This document shows, one piece after another, positions 27,368 to 35,510 of a stretch of DNA of 64,000 nt. Position numbers and translations under genes: made by a program. The DNA lies in assembly GCA_003213615.1 (NCBI GenBank), contig QCMQ01000001.1, positions 124,001 through 188,000 of the forward strand, given 5' to 3'. The notes below the pieces were generated by a model. It saw only the letters and a list, made by a program, of their open reading frames with translations. It ran no database searches and had not been told where the DNA came from. Origin of the DNA: Pelagibacteraceae bacterium AG-422-D23. Its GTDB lineage: Bacteria > Pseudomonadota > Alphaproteobacteria > Pelagibacterales > Pelagibacteraceae. Position 1 is the first letter of the stretch. The number at the start of each line of letters is the position of its first letter.

Positions 27368-28129
27368 ATGGAATTTAATAAAAAAGGAATACTAAATAGA
27401 TCAAAAGCAGCACAACAAACAGCTGCTGTAATGGATGAAGGCTTAAGAGCCTACATGCTAAAAGTTTATAATTACATGGCAACAGGTATATTGCTTACTG
27501 GAATAGTAGCACTATTAACATTCAAAATGTCGGTTGTTACTAATGATGCAGGTTCAATCGTTGGTCTAACGCAGTTGGGGAATGCAATTTATTTATCAGG
27601 TCTTAAGTGGCTTGTAATGCTAGCACCTCTAGGTATCGTTTTTTACATGAGTTTTGGAATAAATAAGATGAGTGCATCAAAGGCACAAACTACGTTTTGG
27701 GTTTTTGCAGCTTTGATGGGGCTATCATTATCTTCAATATTATTAGTTTACACTGGAATGAGTGTGACTAGAGTTTTCTTCATTACATCTGCAACATTTG
27801 GAGCGATGAGTATCTATGGATACACAACTAAAAGAGATCTTACAAAATTTGGATCTTTTTTAATGATGGGCCTAATTGGAATAATTATAGCTTCAATTGT
27901 TAATATCTTTTTAAAATCTTCAATGATGTATTTTGTGATTTCAATTTTAGGTGTTTTAATATTTGTTGGTTTAACAGCTTATGATACTCAGAAAATCAAA
28001 AATATGTATGTTGCGTCAGATTCAGGAGAGTTAATGGGCAAGAAAGCTGTAATGGGCGCTTTAACTTTATATCTAGATTTTATCAATCTATTTATAATGT
28101 TGTTAAGATTATTTGGTCAAAGAAGATAA
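27368..28129 (+). CDS. Bax inhibitor-1 / YccA family membrane protein
   Basis: A 253-residue protein with seven predicted membrane helices and the BI-1 pattern: LRAYMLKVYNYMATGILLTGIVALLTF at the start of the membrane part, VFFITSATFGAMSIYGYTTKRDL in the middle, and GLTAYDTQKIKNMY (about 208-221) with the two-aspartate region that gates a calcium leak in the Bacillus homologue. In E. coli the relatives YccA and YbhL touch FtsH-mediated membrane protein control. Transcribed alone, facing the AKR gene across 79 bases. Confidence 0.92.
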   Translation: MEFNKKGILNRSKAAQQTAAVMDEGLRAYMLKVYNYMATGILLTGIVALLTFKMSVVTNDAGSIVGLTQLGNAIYLSGLKWLVMLAPLGIVFYMSFGINKMSASKAQTTFWVFAALMGLSLSSILLVYTGMSVTRVFFITSATFGAMSIYGYTTKRDLTKFGSFLMMGLIGIIIASIVNIFLKSSMMYFVISILGVLIFVGLTAYDTQKIKNMYVASDSGELMGKKAVMGALTLYLDFINLFIMLLRLFGQRR

Positions 28130-28131
28130 AT

Positions 28132-28479
28132 TTATTTTTGAAGTTTCTTCCAGTTGGTATTTTTTAATAAAATTCTAAGATCGTAAGAATTTTTTAGTAT
28201 TTTACCACTTATATCAGTTATTAAATATTTTAGATTTTTATTTTTAGGTTTAAAATTTTTACAAATTTTATAGAGAGCATTTTCTGTAGCATTTCTAAAA
28301 ACACTAAACCCCACTTGTTTACTTGATATACTTAAACCATAATCTTTCCAAGATCCTTCAGAAACCATCTTAGCATATAAGTCTAATATAATTTTTAGCT
28401 CATCTTTTTCAAAAAAGTGTTTTTCTTCAATTTTATTATGAGGATTATTTACTACTAATTTTAAATTACTACGCATCAA
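28132..28479 (-). CDS. DUF2794 protein
   Basis: A 115-residue soluble protein of the alphaproteobacterial DUF2794 family. The key pattern is FEKDELKIILDLYAKMVSEGSWKDYGLSI, then VGFSVFRNATENALYKI and a C-terminal YDLRILLKN. Function is unknown. It overlaps the yciB end by eleven bases, so the two are coupled. Confidence 0.82.
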   Translation of the reverse strand: MMRSNLKLVVNNPHNKIEEKHFFEKDELKIILDLYAKMVSEGSWKDYGLSISSKQVGFSVFRNATENALYKICKNFKPKNKNLKYLITDISGKILKNSYDLRILLKNTNWKKLQK

Positions 28480-29023
28480 TCTTATGTTTATTAATTAATG
28501 GTACTTGGAAACCTGTGAATATTATTGTGATTGGAAGCATTCCCCACACTTTAAAATTAACCCAAAATTCTTCTGTTTGTGTTCTCCAAATAAATTCATT
28601 TAATAAAGCAAGGCCAAAGAAAAAATACATCCATCGTTTATTAAGAATTTCCCACCCAATATCAGTTAGAGGAATAGATTTACCCATAATTTTTTTAAGA
28701 ATAGGTTCATTGGTAAAATATTTCCCAAAAAATAATGCAAGAGCAAACATAATGTTGATGATTGTTGGTTTTACATAAATAAATATAGGATCATTAAAGT
28801 AGATTGTTAATCCACCAAAAAAAGTAATTAAAATTCCACTTACCAAAGGCATTGGAGGAATTTTTTTTTCAAAAAACCAAACTACTGCTAATGCAACTAA
28901 AGTTGCAACTATCAGTGGAGGTATTGCTACTGATAAATTCTTACCACTATTGTAATAATAGAAAAAAAATATTGCTAAAGGACCGAAATCAGTAACAAAT
29001 TTTAAAAAAGATTTATTCACCAA
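28469..29023 (-). CDS. yciB: Inner membrane septation protein A family (YciB/IspZ)
   Basis: A 184-residue membrane protein with five to six helices. The start FLKFVTDFGPLAIFFFYYY, the loop EKKIPPMPLVSGILITFFGGLTIYFNDPIFIYVKPT and the segment GWEILNKRWMYFFFGLALLNEFIW are signatures of YciB. In E. coli it interacts with cell elongation and division proteins and affects the envelope. In many alphaproteobacteria it follows ftsY; here ftsY is 26 kb away. Confidence 0.92.
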   Translation of the reverse strand: MVNKSFLKFVTDFGPLAIFFFYYYNSGKNLSVAIPPLIVATLVALAVVWFFEKKIPPMPLVSGILITFFGGLTIYFNDPIFIYVKPTIINIMFALALFFGKYFTNEPILKKIMGKSIPLTDIGWEILNKRWMYFFFGLALLNEFIWRTQTEEFWVNFKVWGMLPITIIFTGFQVPLINKHKIDA

Positions 29024-29107
29024 AAAGATATTAACATATTTGCCACATCACAAAACATTTATATTTTTAGCATTGATTTTTATTTCTAAATACCCATACT
29101 AAGATCA

Positions 29108-29428
29108 ATGCCAGTTCAAAAAGCCAAATTTTCAATTGGAGACATCGTAAAGCATAAGCACTTTGAATTTAGAGGAGTTATTTATGATGTTGATTTTGAA
29201 TTTAATAATTCTGAAGAATGGTATCAATCTATTCCAAAAAACGTGAGACCAAGAAAAGATCAACCATTTTATCATCTATTAGCTGAAAATGATGAGATAA
29301 CTTATGAAGCTTATGTTTCTGAGCAAAACTTACTGATGGATGACTCTGATGAACCAATAAAACATCCTTTAATTGAAGAGATTTTTTCAGGAAAAAAAGG
29401 CTCTAGTTATTTCAAGCTTTCTAATTAA
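29108..29428 (+). CDS. hspQ: Heat shock protein HspQ (YccV)
   Basis: A 106-residue HspQ, known in E. coli to bind hemimethylated oriC DNA and to act as a specificity factor for Lon protease. The start KFSIGDIVKHKHFEFRGVIYDVDFEFNNSEEWYQ and the middle KDQPFYHLLAENDEITYEAYVSEQNL follow the family closely. It stands alone between yciB (divergent) and the ccm operon. Confidence 0.93.
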   Translation: MPVQKAKFSIGDIVKHKHFEFRGVIYDVDFEFNNSEEWYQSIPKNVRPRKDQPFYHLLAENDEITYEAYVSEQNLLMDDSDEPIKHPLIEEIFSGKKGSSYFKLSN

Positions 29429-29494
29429 GGCAACCATCATTCAACCACATTTAGCTCAAATCTAGGCCATACAAATTAGCTATATTTTAGTATC

Positions 29495-29560
29495 TTCTGG
29501 TCAAGAGTGTTAAACGTTAATTTCAATCTTATTATCTCCCCTCTGCATTCTTGATCAGAG
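29495..29560 (+). promoter_or_regulatory. Inverted repeat in the hspQ-ccmC gap, possible RNA structure
   Basis: The 178-base gap from 29429 to 29606 holds no gene. Within it 29495-29510 (TTCTGGTCAAGAGTGT) pairs with 29545-29560 (GCATTCTTGATCAGAG) over 16 positions, 12 Watson-Crick and 4 G-U, closing a 34-base loop. G-U pairs on the + strand suggest RNA rather than a DNA-binding site. A smaller hairpin, CTATT/AATAG (29563-29576), follows. It could be a leader of the ccm operon or a small RNA; no T-run follows. Confidence 0.4.
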
Positions 29561-29606
29561 AACTATTTCATAATAGAAATCACCAAAAAAAATTCTAAAT
29601 TAAAAT

Positions 29607-30314
29607 ATGTTTAAACTTTTTGAACCTAACAAGATTTTCAAAATTACGTCAAAAGCACCCAAGTACGTTTTATTTTTGTTTATTGTTGTATTAAGTGTTG
29701 GTTTACTTGAAGCATTAGTCATATCTCCTGAAGATTACAAACAAAGTGATGCAGTTAGGATTATGTATGTTCATGTTCCTGCTGCTTGGATTTCACTTGG
29801 AATATTTTCTTCTATAACTTTGTTATCTATTTGTGGTTTCGTATTTAGAAATAAAAACTTTTTTTTAATTTCTAAAAGTTTAGCTCCTTCGGGATTTGTT
29901 TTTAATATTATAGCTTTAGTTACAGGTTCAATCTGGGGAAAACCAACTTGGGGAACATGGTGGGCCTGGGATGCAAGAATTACTTCAATGTTAATATTAG
30001 CTTTGTTCTATGCAATGTATTTAATTGTATGGAGAATTTATGATAAGGAAGAAAAAGTCTATAAGATTTCAACTTTTATTACTATTTTAGGAATTATTAA
30101 TGTTCCAATAATAAAGTACTCAGTTGATTGGTGGAATACACTCCACCAACCTGCATCAATTAATATTTTGTCAAAAAGCTCAATTCATTCATCAATGCTT
30201 TACCCATTACTGATAATGACTGCGGCATTTGCTCTTTTTTCATTGTTAATTTTCTTAATGAAATATAATACAGAACTGATAAAAATTAAAAATAAAGGTC
30301 TAGATAGATTATGA
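29607..30314 (+). CDS. ccmC: Cytochrome c maturation haem-handling protein CcmC
   Basis: CcmC, 235 residues, six membrane helices. It loads haem onto CcmE in the periplasm. The tryptophan-rich haem motif WGTWWAWDARITS (around residues 114-126) is intact, and the flanking histidines are present (VMYVHVPAAW and NTLHQPAS). First gene of ccmCDEFGH; the usual preceding ccmA and ccmB are not in this window. The next gene overlaps by four bases. Confidence 0.95.
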   Translation: MFKLFEPNKIFKITSKAPKYVLFLFIVVLSVGLLEALVISPEDYKQSDAVRIMYVHVPAAWISLGIFSSITLLSICGFVFRNKNFFLISKSLAPSGFVFNIIALVTGSIWGKPTWGTWWAWDARITSMLILALFYAMYLIVWRIYDKEEKVYKISTFITILGIINVPIIKYSVDWWNTLHQPASINILSKSSIHSSMLYPLLIMTAAFALFSLLIFLMKYNTELIKIKNKGLDRL

Positions 30315-30538
30315 TAAATGAATTACTTTTTATGAATGGATATGCAGTCTATGTGTTATCTGCTTTTAGCTTTACCTTATTAAGTTTCTTAGGTTTATAT
30401 TTGGTAACTAAAATGCAATTTGTTAAAGAACAAAACAAATTTGTTGCTAAATTTGGATCACTTACTAATGAGCAAGCTAATTCTGCAAAATCACAAAGAA
30501 TAAATAAAGAAATTTTAGCAAACGTAACAAATAATTAA
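30311..30538 (+). CDS. ccmD: Haem exporter accessory protein CcmD
   Basis: A 75-residue protein with one membrane helix (about residues 11-32) preceded by GYAVYVLSAFSFTLL, matching the short CcmD family, which helps release holo-CcmE from the CcmABCD complex. The C-terminal half is a charged cytoplasmic tail, longer than in many CcmD proteins. Identification rests on size, topology and place between ccmC and ccmE. Confidence 0.8.
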   Translation: MINELLFMNGYAVYVLSAFSFTLLSFLGLYLVTKMQFVKEQNKFVAKFGSLTNEQANSAKSQRINKEILANVTNN

Positions 30539-30548
30539 CTTTTAAACC

Positions 30549-30968
30549 ATGTATGGTCGAAAAGTTAAATTAAGATTTCTGTTTATAGTAATAATCTTAA
30601 TTACTTTAATTTTAACAACATTTTTGATTTTAAAATCATTAGAGGAAAATGTTGTATATTTTCAATCGCCTTCTGAAATAAAATCACTTACTGAAATAGA
30701 TAAAAGCAAAATAAGAGTTGGAGGTATGGTTAAAAAAAATTCTATTTCTATAAACTCAAATGAAGTTAACTTTATAATTACAGACTTTAAAAATGAAATA
30801 AATGTTACTTATTCTGGTGCAGTACCAAATTTATTTGCTGAGGAAAAAGGTGTTGTTGCAGAAGGTTTTTTAAAAGATAGAAACTTTTTCTCTGCAACAA
30901 AAATTTTAGCAAAGCATGATGAAAATTATATGCCACCAGAAGTAAAAGAAGCGTTAGGGGAAAAATAA
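30549..30968 (+). CDS. ccmE: Cytochrome c haem chaperone CcmE
   Basis: A 139-residue haem chaperone with an N-terminal membrane anchor (residues 8-28) and a periplasmic OB-fold. The haem-binding His123 and Tyr127 lie in [13 protein letters not shown] with the family spacing. Family motifs [11 protein letters not shown] and [18 protein letters not shown] are present. It carries haem from CcmC to the CcmFGH ligase. Confidence 0.95.
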   Translation: MYGRKVKLRFLFIVIILITLILTTFLILKSLEENVVYFQSPSEIKSLTEIDKSKIRVGGMVKKNSISINSNEVNFIITDFKNEINVTYSGAVPNLFAEEKGVVAEGFLKDRNFFSATKILAKHDENYMPPEVKEALGEK

Positions 30969-30969
30969 A

Positions 30970-32391
30970 TTGATCTATAGTCTTGTTGGATATTATTCGT
31001 TAATATTAGGATTAATTATTGGATTATCGTTATTTTATTTTTCATATAAAAATTTTAATAATTCAAACATATTAGATACTAAAATAGTATCATTTACATT
31101 TTTACAATTATTTTTTGTTGTCATAAGTTTTTTGTGTTTGATCTTTTCTTTCGTTGTTTCGGATTTTAGCAATGAAACAGTATTTAATAATTCTCATACT
31201 ACTAAACCATTATTTTACAAAATAAGTGGAACCTGGGGGAATCATGAAGGTAGTTTATTATTATGGTTACTTGTTTTAACTTTATTTATTTTCATATTTT
31301 TAGTACGAACAAAAAATCAAACAGTAAAATACAAAATTTTAACTTTAGTTTTTCAACAAATAATAATAATTGGATTCTTTTTATTTTTAATAAAAACATC
31401 AAATCCATTTAATTATATTTTCCCAATACCTACCGAGGGTCTCGGATTAAACCCAATTTTACAAGACCCAGCTTTAGCAATTCATCCACCTATTTTATAT
31501 TTAGGCTATGTTGGTTCTTCAATCATTTTTTCATCTGTCTTGGCAGCAACAAGTTTAAAAATTATTTCTACCAGTTGGGCATCACATATAAAAAAATGGA
31601 TCTTAATTTCATGGATATTTTTGACTTTAGGAATACTGCTCGGATCAATTTGGGCTTATTATGAATTAGGCTGGGGAGGTTTTTGGTTTTGGGATCCAGT
31701 TGAGAATGTTTCTCTAATGCCGTGGCTTGCATTAACCACTCTTTTACACTGCATTTTAGTATTAGAGAAAAAATCTATTTTAACTTCGTGGGTAATAATT
31801 CTTTCAATTGCAACATTTACATTAAGTATGTGTGGAACATTTTTAGTAAGATCAGGAATATTAAATTCAGTTCATACATTTGCTAATGATCCTGAAAGGG
31901 GTTTGTTTATTCTTGTTTTTTTATTCATTTTAATTTTTTTATCTATTTTAATTTTTTTCTTTTTTCATAAAGATACAGACAAAAAATCTTCTAGTTTTTT
32001 TTGGTTGAGCAAAGAAACTTCAATATTAATTAATAACTGGTTTATGATGTATTTTTTATCAGTTGTATTAATAGGTACCGTTTATCCAATTTTTTTAGAT
32101 GTAATTTCTTCTCAAAAAATATCTGTCGGACCACCATTTTATCATAAATTGATAATTCCATTTTTAATTCCATTTTTATTTATGATGGCGATTGGTCCAA
32201 AATTAAAATGGATCAAATCTCAACTAGAAGACAAAATATATTTAATTTCTTTTTTGATCATCTCAATTTTATTATCATTTTTAGTATTAAAAAATTTTAA
32301 TCAAAATGTTTTAATAAATACAATTTTGATATCGAGTGCCTTTTATTTATTCTTTATGACGCTGAGAGATTTTTTTTGTAAAAAAATATAA
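30970..32391 (+). CDS. ccmF: Haem lyase CcmF, N-terminal part (frameshifted)
   Basis: This frame encodes 473 residues from a TTG start two bases after ccmE and holds most of CcmF, which attaches haem to apocytochrome c. The haem-handling motif WGGFWFWDPVENVSLMPW (about residues 235-252) and the ligand-type histidines are present. CcmF is usually 600-650 residues; this frame stops at 32391 after LRDFFCKKI. The rest continues in another frame up to 32845, and the joined protein would be about 624 residues. Confidence 0.92.
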   Translation: MIYSLVGYYSLILGLIIGLSLFYFSYKNFNNSNILDTKIVSFTFLQLFFVVISFLCLIFSFVVSDFSNETVFNNSHTTKPLFYKISGTWGNHEGSLLLWLLVLTLFIFIFLVRTKNQTVKYKILTLVFQQIIIIGFFLFLIKTSNPFNYIFPIPTEGLGLNPILQDPALAIHPPILYLGYVGSSIIFSSVLAATSLKIISTSWASHIKKWILISWIFLTLGILLGSIWAYYELGWGGFWFWDPVENVSLMPWLALTTLLHCILVLEKKSILTSWVIILSIATFTLSMCGTFLVRSGILNSVHTFANDPERGLFILVFLFILIFLSILIFFFFHKDTDKKSSSFFWLSKETSILINNWFMMYFLSVVLIGTVYPIFLDVISSQKISVGPPFYHKLIIPFLIPFLFMMAIGPKLKWIKSQLEDKIYLISFLIISILLSFLVLKNFNQNVLINTILISSAFYLFFMTLRDFFCKKI

Positions 32392-32845
32392 AAATATTTC
32401 ACAAAATATAGCTCATTTTGGATTTAGTTTTTTAATCCTAAGTATTTTGTTTAACAATTTATTTGCAACTGAAATTATAACAAATCTTAAGGTTGGTGAA
32501 ACTTTTGAAAATTCAAAAACTAAGATAGTTTTTGAAAGCATTGATCAGAAAAAAGAACAAAATTATAATGCTATTATTGCAAATTTTTTTATAAGTAATT
32601 CAAATGGTGAAGAAGATAGACTTACGCCAGAATTGAGAATTTATAATCAACCTGTCATTGCCACAAGTGAAGCTGATATTAAAACAACTTTGATGTCAGA
32701 TAAATTTATCGTAATTAATCTGGTTCAAAATCAAGATTTTTTCAACGTAAGATATCAAGTTAAACCATTTATGTTATGGATTTGGTTATCAGTAATTCTA
32801 ATATCTTTTGGGGGAATTGTTAGCTTTTTACAAAAAAAATCATGA
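32366..32845 (+). CDS. ccmF: CcmF, C-terminal part in shifted frame
   Basis: The frame is open from 32366 and reads through NISQNIAHFGFSFLILSILF, which matches the conserved AHxG membrane helix of CcmF, then a periplasmic beta-rich part (LKVGETFENSKTKIVFESI) and a last membrane helix (LWIWLSVILISFGGIVSFL). A gene finder would report only 132 residues from TTG 32447, but that start lies inside the helix and is not natural. It overlaps the ccmG start by four bases. Confidence 0.85.
   Translation, partial: EIFFVKKYKNISQNIAHFGFSFLILSILFNNLFATEIITNLKVGETFENSKTKIVFESIDQKKEQNYNAIIANFFISNSNGEEDRLTPELRIYNQPVIATSEADIKTTLMSDKFIVINLVQNQDFFNVRYQVKPFMLWIWLSVILISFGGIVSFLQKKS
32369..32387 (+). other. One-base frameshift site within ccmF (T8 and A7 runs)
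   Basis: The two ccmF frames meet in a run of eight T (32370-32377) followed by gta and seven A (32380-32386). Moving to the downstream frame needs one extra base to be skipped. A one-base homopolymer gain, a sequencing or assembly error, or slippage on the run could each explain it. Confidence 0.85.
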
Positions 32846-33360
32846 AAAATAAAATATTACCTTTTTCAGTTATTATTATTTTTGGAATAATATTTTTTAT
32901 TTTTTACAAAGGTTTAGAAGACTCAAAAATTTACACTCCAGATGTTAATACAAAAAAAGAGATACCAGTGTTTAATACTAAAGAATTTTTTTCTGGAGAA
33001 AATGTGAAGTCATCAAGTATCTTTGAGTTAGATAAGATTTATTTATTAAATATTTGGTCATCTTGGTGCGTACCATGTCGACAAGAGCATCCTTTTTTAA
33101 TGAATTTAAATTTAGATAATAAAGTAAATATTATTGGGATGAATTATAAAGATAATTTAAAAAATGCAGAAAATTTTTTAGAAGAACTAGGAAACCCATA
33201 TAAAGAAATCTTTATTGACATAGATGGAACAATTGCAATTGAATGGGGAGCTTATGGGGTTCCCGAATCATTTTTAATTTATAAAAATAAAATTATTAAA
33301 AAATATATTGGACCTCTTAACCAAGAATTAGTTGATGAAATTAATTTATTGATAAAATGA
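32842..33360 (+). CDS. ccmG: Thiol:disulfide interchange protein CcmG/DsbE
   Basis: A 172-residue membrane-anchored thioredoxin-like protein. One N-terminal helix (residues 5-22) is followed by the thioredoxin fold with active site WCVPCR (Cys76, Cys79) and the cis-Pro loop YGVPESFLIY. It reduces apocytochrome c cysteines ahead of haem attachment. Overlaps ccmF and ccmH by four bases on each side. Confidence 0.94.
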   Translation: MKNKILPFSVIIIFGIIFFIFYKGLEDSKIYTPDVNTKKEIPVFNTKEFFSGENVKSSSIFELDKIYLLNIWSSWCVPCRQEHPFLMNLNLDNKVNIIGMNYKDNLKNAENFLEELGNPYKEIFIDIDGTIAIEWGAYGVPESFLIYKNKIIKKYIGPLNQELVDEINLLIK

Positions 33361-33719
33361 AATTTCTAAGATTTTTTTTAATTTTTATATTATTATTACC
33401 ATTAAGCAGTCTTAATGCTGAGGAATACGATAAAAGAAATAAAATAACTAAAAATTTACGATGTCTTATATGCCAAGGTCAATCGGTTTATGACTCAGAC
33501 TCTGAATTTGCAAACAGTTTAAAAATTGTAGTTGATAAAAAGCTTAAAGAAGGTCTTTCTGAAGAACAAATATATGAATATTTTAAAACTAAATATGGAG
33601 AATGGATACTTTACGATCCTGGTATAAATAAAAACACATATATTCTTTGGTTATTGCCGATATTGATATTTTTAATCGGAGGTGCAATAATCTACAAAAG
33701 CTTTATAGTTAGAAAATAA
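33357..33719 (+). CDS. ccmH: Cytochrome c maturation protein CcmH (short form)
   Basis: A 120-residue protein with signal peptide (residues 1-21), the CcmH motif LRCLICQGQS (Cys36, Cys39), and a C-terminal membrane helix (about 97-114). This is the short CcmH, which lacks the TPR part called CcmI in other alphaproteobacteria; no ccmI gene follows here. It forms the reductant relay with CcmG. Confidence 0.93.
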   Translation: MKFLRFFLIFILLLPLSSLNAEEYDKRNKITKNLRCLICQGQSVYDSDSEFANSLKIVVDKKLKEGLSEEQIYEYFKTKYGEWILYDPGINKNTYILWLLPILIFLIGGAIIYKSFIVRK

Positions 33720-33727
33720 ATTAATTA

Positions 33728-34243
33728 GTGATGTATTTAAAAAAATTTATAATCAATTTGTTATTTATAACATATGTTTTTTCTGCAATTGCAGAGGAAA
33801 AAGTTTTAAAAGATCAAAATACAGAATTTAGTGTTTACACAGGTATGTTTGATTTTAGTGATGATGGAAAAAAATCAACTTTAATTGGTTTTCAACATCA
33901 AAATGAAAATTTAAATAGAGATACCTTTTTAGGAAATCTTTCTCCAATAACAGGATTTTTAATTACAGCAGATAATGCAGGATATGTTTATACAGGTGTT
34001 CAGGCTCAATATAAATTAGGAGCACTAAATTTAACACCCAGCTTTACACCTGGATTATATCATGAGGGAGACGGTAAAGATTTAGGTCATTTAATTGAAT
34101 TTAAAAGTGAACTTCAAATTTCACTCGATCTATCAAAAACAAGTCAATTAGGTTTTTCTTACAATCATATATCTAATGCAAGTATAGGAGATAAAAATCC
34201 TGGGGCAAATAGTTATATGTTTAATTTCTTTAAAAACTTTTAA
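33728..34243 (+). CDS. PagL-like outer membrane protein (acyloxyacyl hydrolase family)
   Basis: A 171-residue exported protein (signal peptide about residues 1-22) predicted as a small beta barrel ending in Phe (MFNFFKNF), the usual outer-membrane insertion signal. The C-terminal part contains YNHISNASIGDKNPGANSY; His147-x-Ser149-Asn150 matches the catalytic motif of lipid A 3-O-deacylase PagL. The acidic residue of the PagL triad, expected twelve residues after the Ser, is Asn161 here. It follows ccmH by eight bases. It may trim lipid A, or be a catalytically changed relative. Confidence 0.65.
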   Translation: MMYLKKFIINLLFITYVFSAIAEEKVLKDQNTEFSVYTGMFDFSDDGKKSTLIGFQHQNENLNRDTFLGNLSPITGFLITADNAGYVYTGVQAQYKLGALNLTPSFTPGLYHEGDGKDLGHLIEFKSELQISLDLSKTSQLGFSYNHISNASIGDKNPGANSYMFNFFKNF

Positions 34244-34255
34244 TAAAGATACATC

Positions 34256-35407
34256 ATGAATATCAATGACTGTTATAATTTTGATGATTTTAGAAAATTA
34301 GCTAAAAAAAAATTACCAGCTCCTATTTTTCATTATATTGATGGTGGAGCAGATGATGAAGTTACTTTAAATAGAAATACAGATGCTTTTAATGATTGTG
34401 ATTTAGTCCCCAATATTCTTAATAGTGTTGGTGAGCCAGATTTATCCACCACAGTTTTTGGTAGAAAAATTAGTATGCCATTATTTTTATCTCCTACGGC
34501 AATGCAAAGTTTGTATGACCCTGAGGGTGATAAAGCTTCTGCTAGAGCTGCAGAGAAGTTTGATACAATTTATAGTATGTCCACAATGGCATCTTTTTCA
34601 ATTGAAGAGGTCGCAAATGTTTCTAGTGGGCCAAAACTTTTTCAACTTTATATTCATAAAGATAAATCAATTACTGACGATTTGATTGAAAGATGTAGTA
34701 GAGCTAATTTTGATGGAATGTGTATTACTGTTGATACTCTTGTTGCTGGAAATAGAGAAAGAGATCATAGAACAGGATTTACTACACCACCTAAATTTAC
34801 TTTGGATAGTTTATTGAGTTTTGCAATGAGACCTGGATGGGTTTTCAAATATTTTACAAATAAAAAATTTGAATTAGCAAACATAAAAAACAAAACTGAT
34901 AAAGGTACTAATATTGCAAAATCAGTTATGGATTATATTAATGAACAATACGATCCAGCAATGAATTGGAAAGATGCAGAATATTGCATAAAAAAATGGA
35001 ATAAGCCTATGGCATTAAAAGGTGTAATGTCAGTAGAAGATGCTAAAAGAGCAATAGATATTGGTTGTACAGCAATTATGATTTCAAATCATGGAGGAAG
35101 ACAACTTGATGGATCAAGATCTCCATTTGATCAAGTTAAAGCAATTTCAGATGCAGTTGGTGATAAATTAGAAATTATTCTTGATGGTGGTGTAAGAAGA
35201 GGAACACATGTTCTTAAAGCTTTAGCCGCAGGAGCAACTGCATGTAGTTTTGGAAAAGCATTTCTTTTTAGCTTAGGTGCTGGTGGGCAAAAAGGTGTTG
35301 AAAGACTTTTAGAAAATATGCAAAAAGAAATTAGAAGAAATATGATTTTAATGGGCTGTAAGTCTGTTAAAGATCTTGATGCGTCAAAAATAATATATAG
35401 AGACTAA
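34256..35407 (+). CDS. lldD: FMN-dependent L-lactate dehydrogenase / 2-hydroxyacid oxidase
   Basis: A 383-residue member of the LldD/glycolate oxidase/mandelate dehydrogenase family, which oxidises L-2-hydroxyacids with FMN at the membrane. The start has FRKLAKKKLPAPIFHYIDGGADDE, FMN contacts include SPTAMQSLYDPEGD, and the catalytic His lies in ISNHGGRQLDGS with the C-terminal DGGVRRGTHVLKAL. L-lactate is the most likely substrate by similarity; other hydroxyacids are possible. A weak terminator-like hairpin follows it at 35460. Confidence 0.92.
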   Translation: MNINDCYNFDDFRKLAKKKLPAPIFHYIDGGADDEVTLNRNTDAFNDCDLVPNILNSVGEPDLSTTVFGRKISMPLFLSPTAMQSLYDPEGDKASARAAEKFDTIYSMSTMASFSIEEVANVSSGPKLFQLYIHKDKSITDDLIERCSRANFDGMCITVDTLVAGNRERDHRTGFTTPPKFTLDSLLSFAMRPGWVFKYFTNKKFELANIKNKTDKGTNIAKSVMDYINEQYDPAMNWKDAEYCIKKWNKPMALKGVMSVEDAKRAIDIGCTAIMISNHGGRQLDGSRSPFDQVKAISDAVGDKLEIILDGGVRRGTHVLKALAAGATACSFGKAFLFSLGAGGQKGVERLLENMQKEIRRNMILMGCKSVKDLDASKIIYRD

Positions 35408-35459
35408 AATATAAGAATTTTAAGCATTTATTTGATAAATTAAACTTTTAAACTAAATA

Positions 35460-35489
35460 GACAAAAAACTAATTTTCGTTTAGTTTGTC
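35460..35489 (+). terminator. Terminator-like hairpin after lldD
   Basis: GACAAA (35460-35465) pairs with TTTGTC (35484-35489), and CTAA (35469-35472) with TTAG (35480-35483), with a three-base bulge of A on the 5' side and a seven-base loop. A T-rich stretch follows. Weak because of the bulge. Confidence 0.4.
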
Positions 35490-35510
35490 GATTTTAATTT
35501 TTAAATTGTT

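Noticed and set aside
32447-32845. Independent 132-residue gene starting at TTG 32447
   Set aside because: The frame is open further upstream and begins within a conserved CcmF helix; it is the C-terminal part of ccmF.
35408-35510. Riboswitch upstream of the aminotransferase-glcDEF run
   Set aside because: Only one bulged hairpin with a T-rich tail is visible; no glycine riboswitch-like paired architecture could be drawn.
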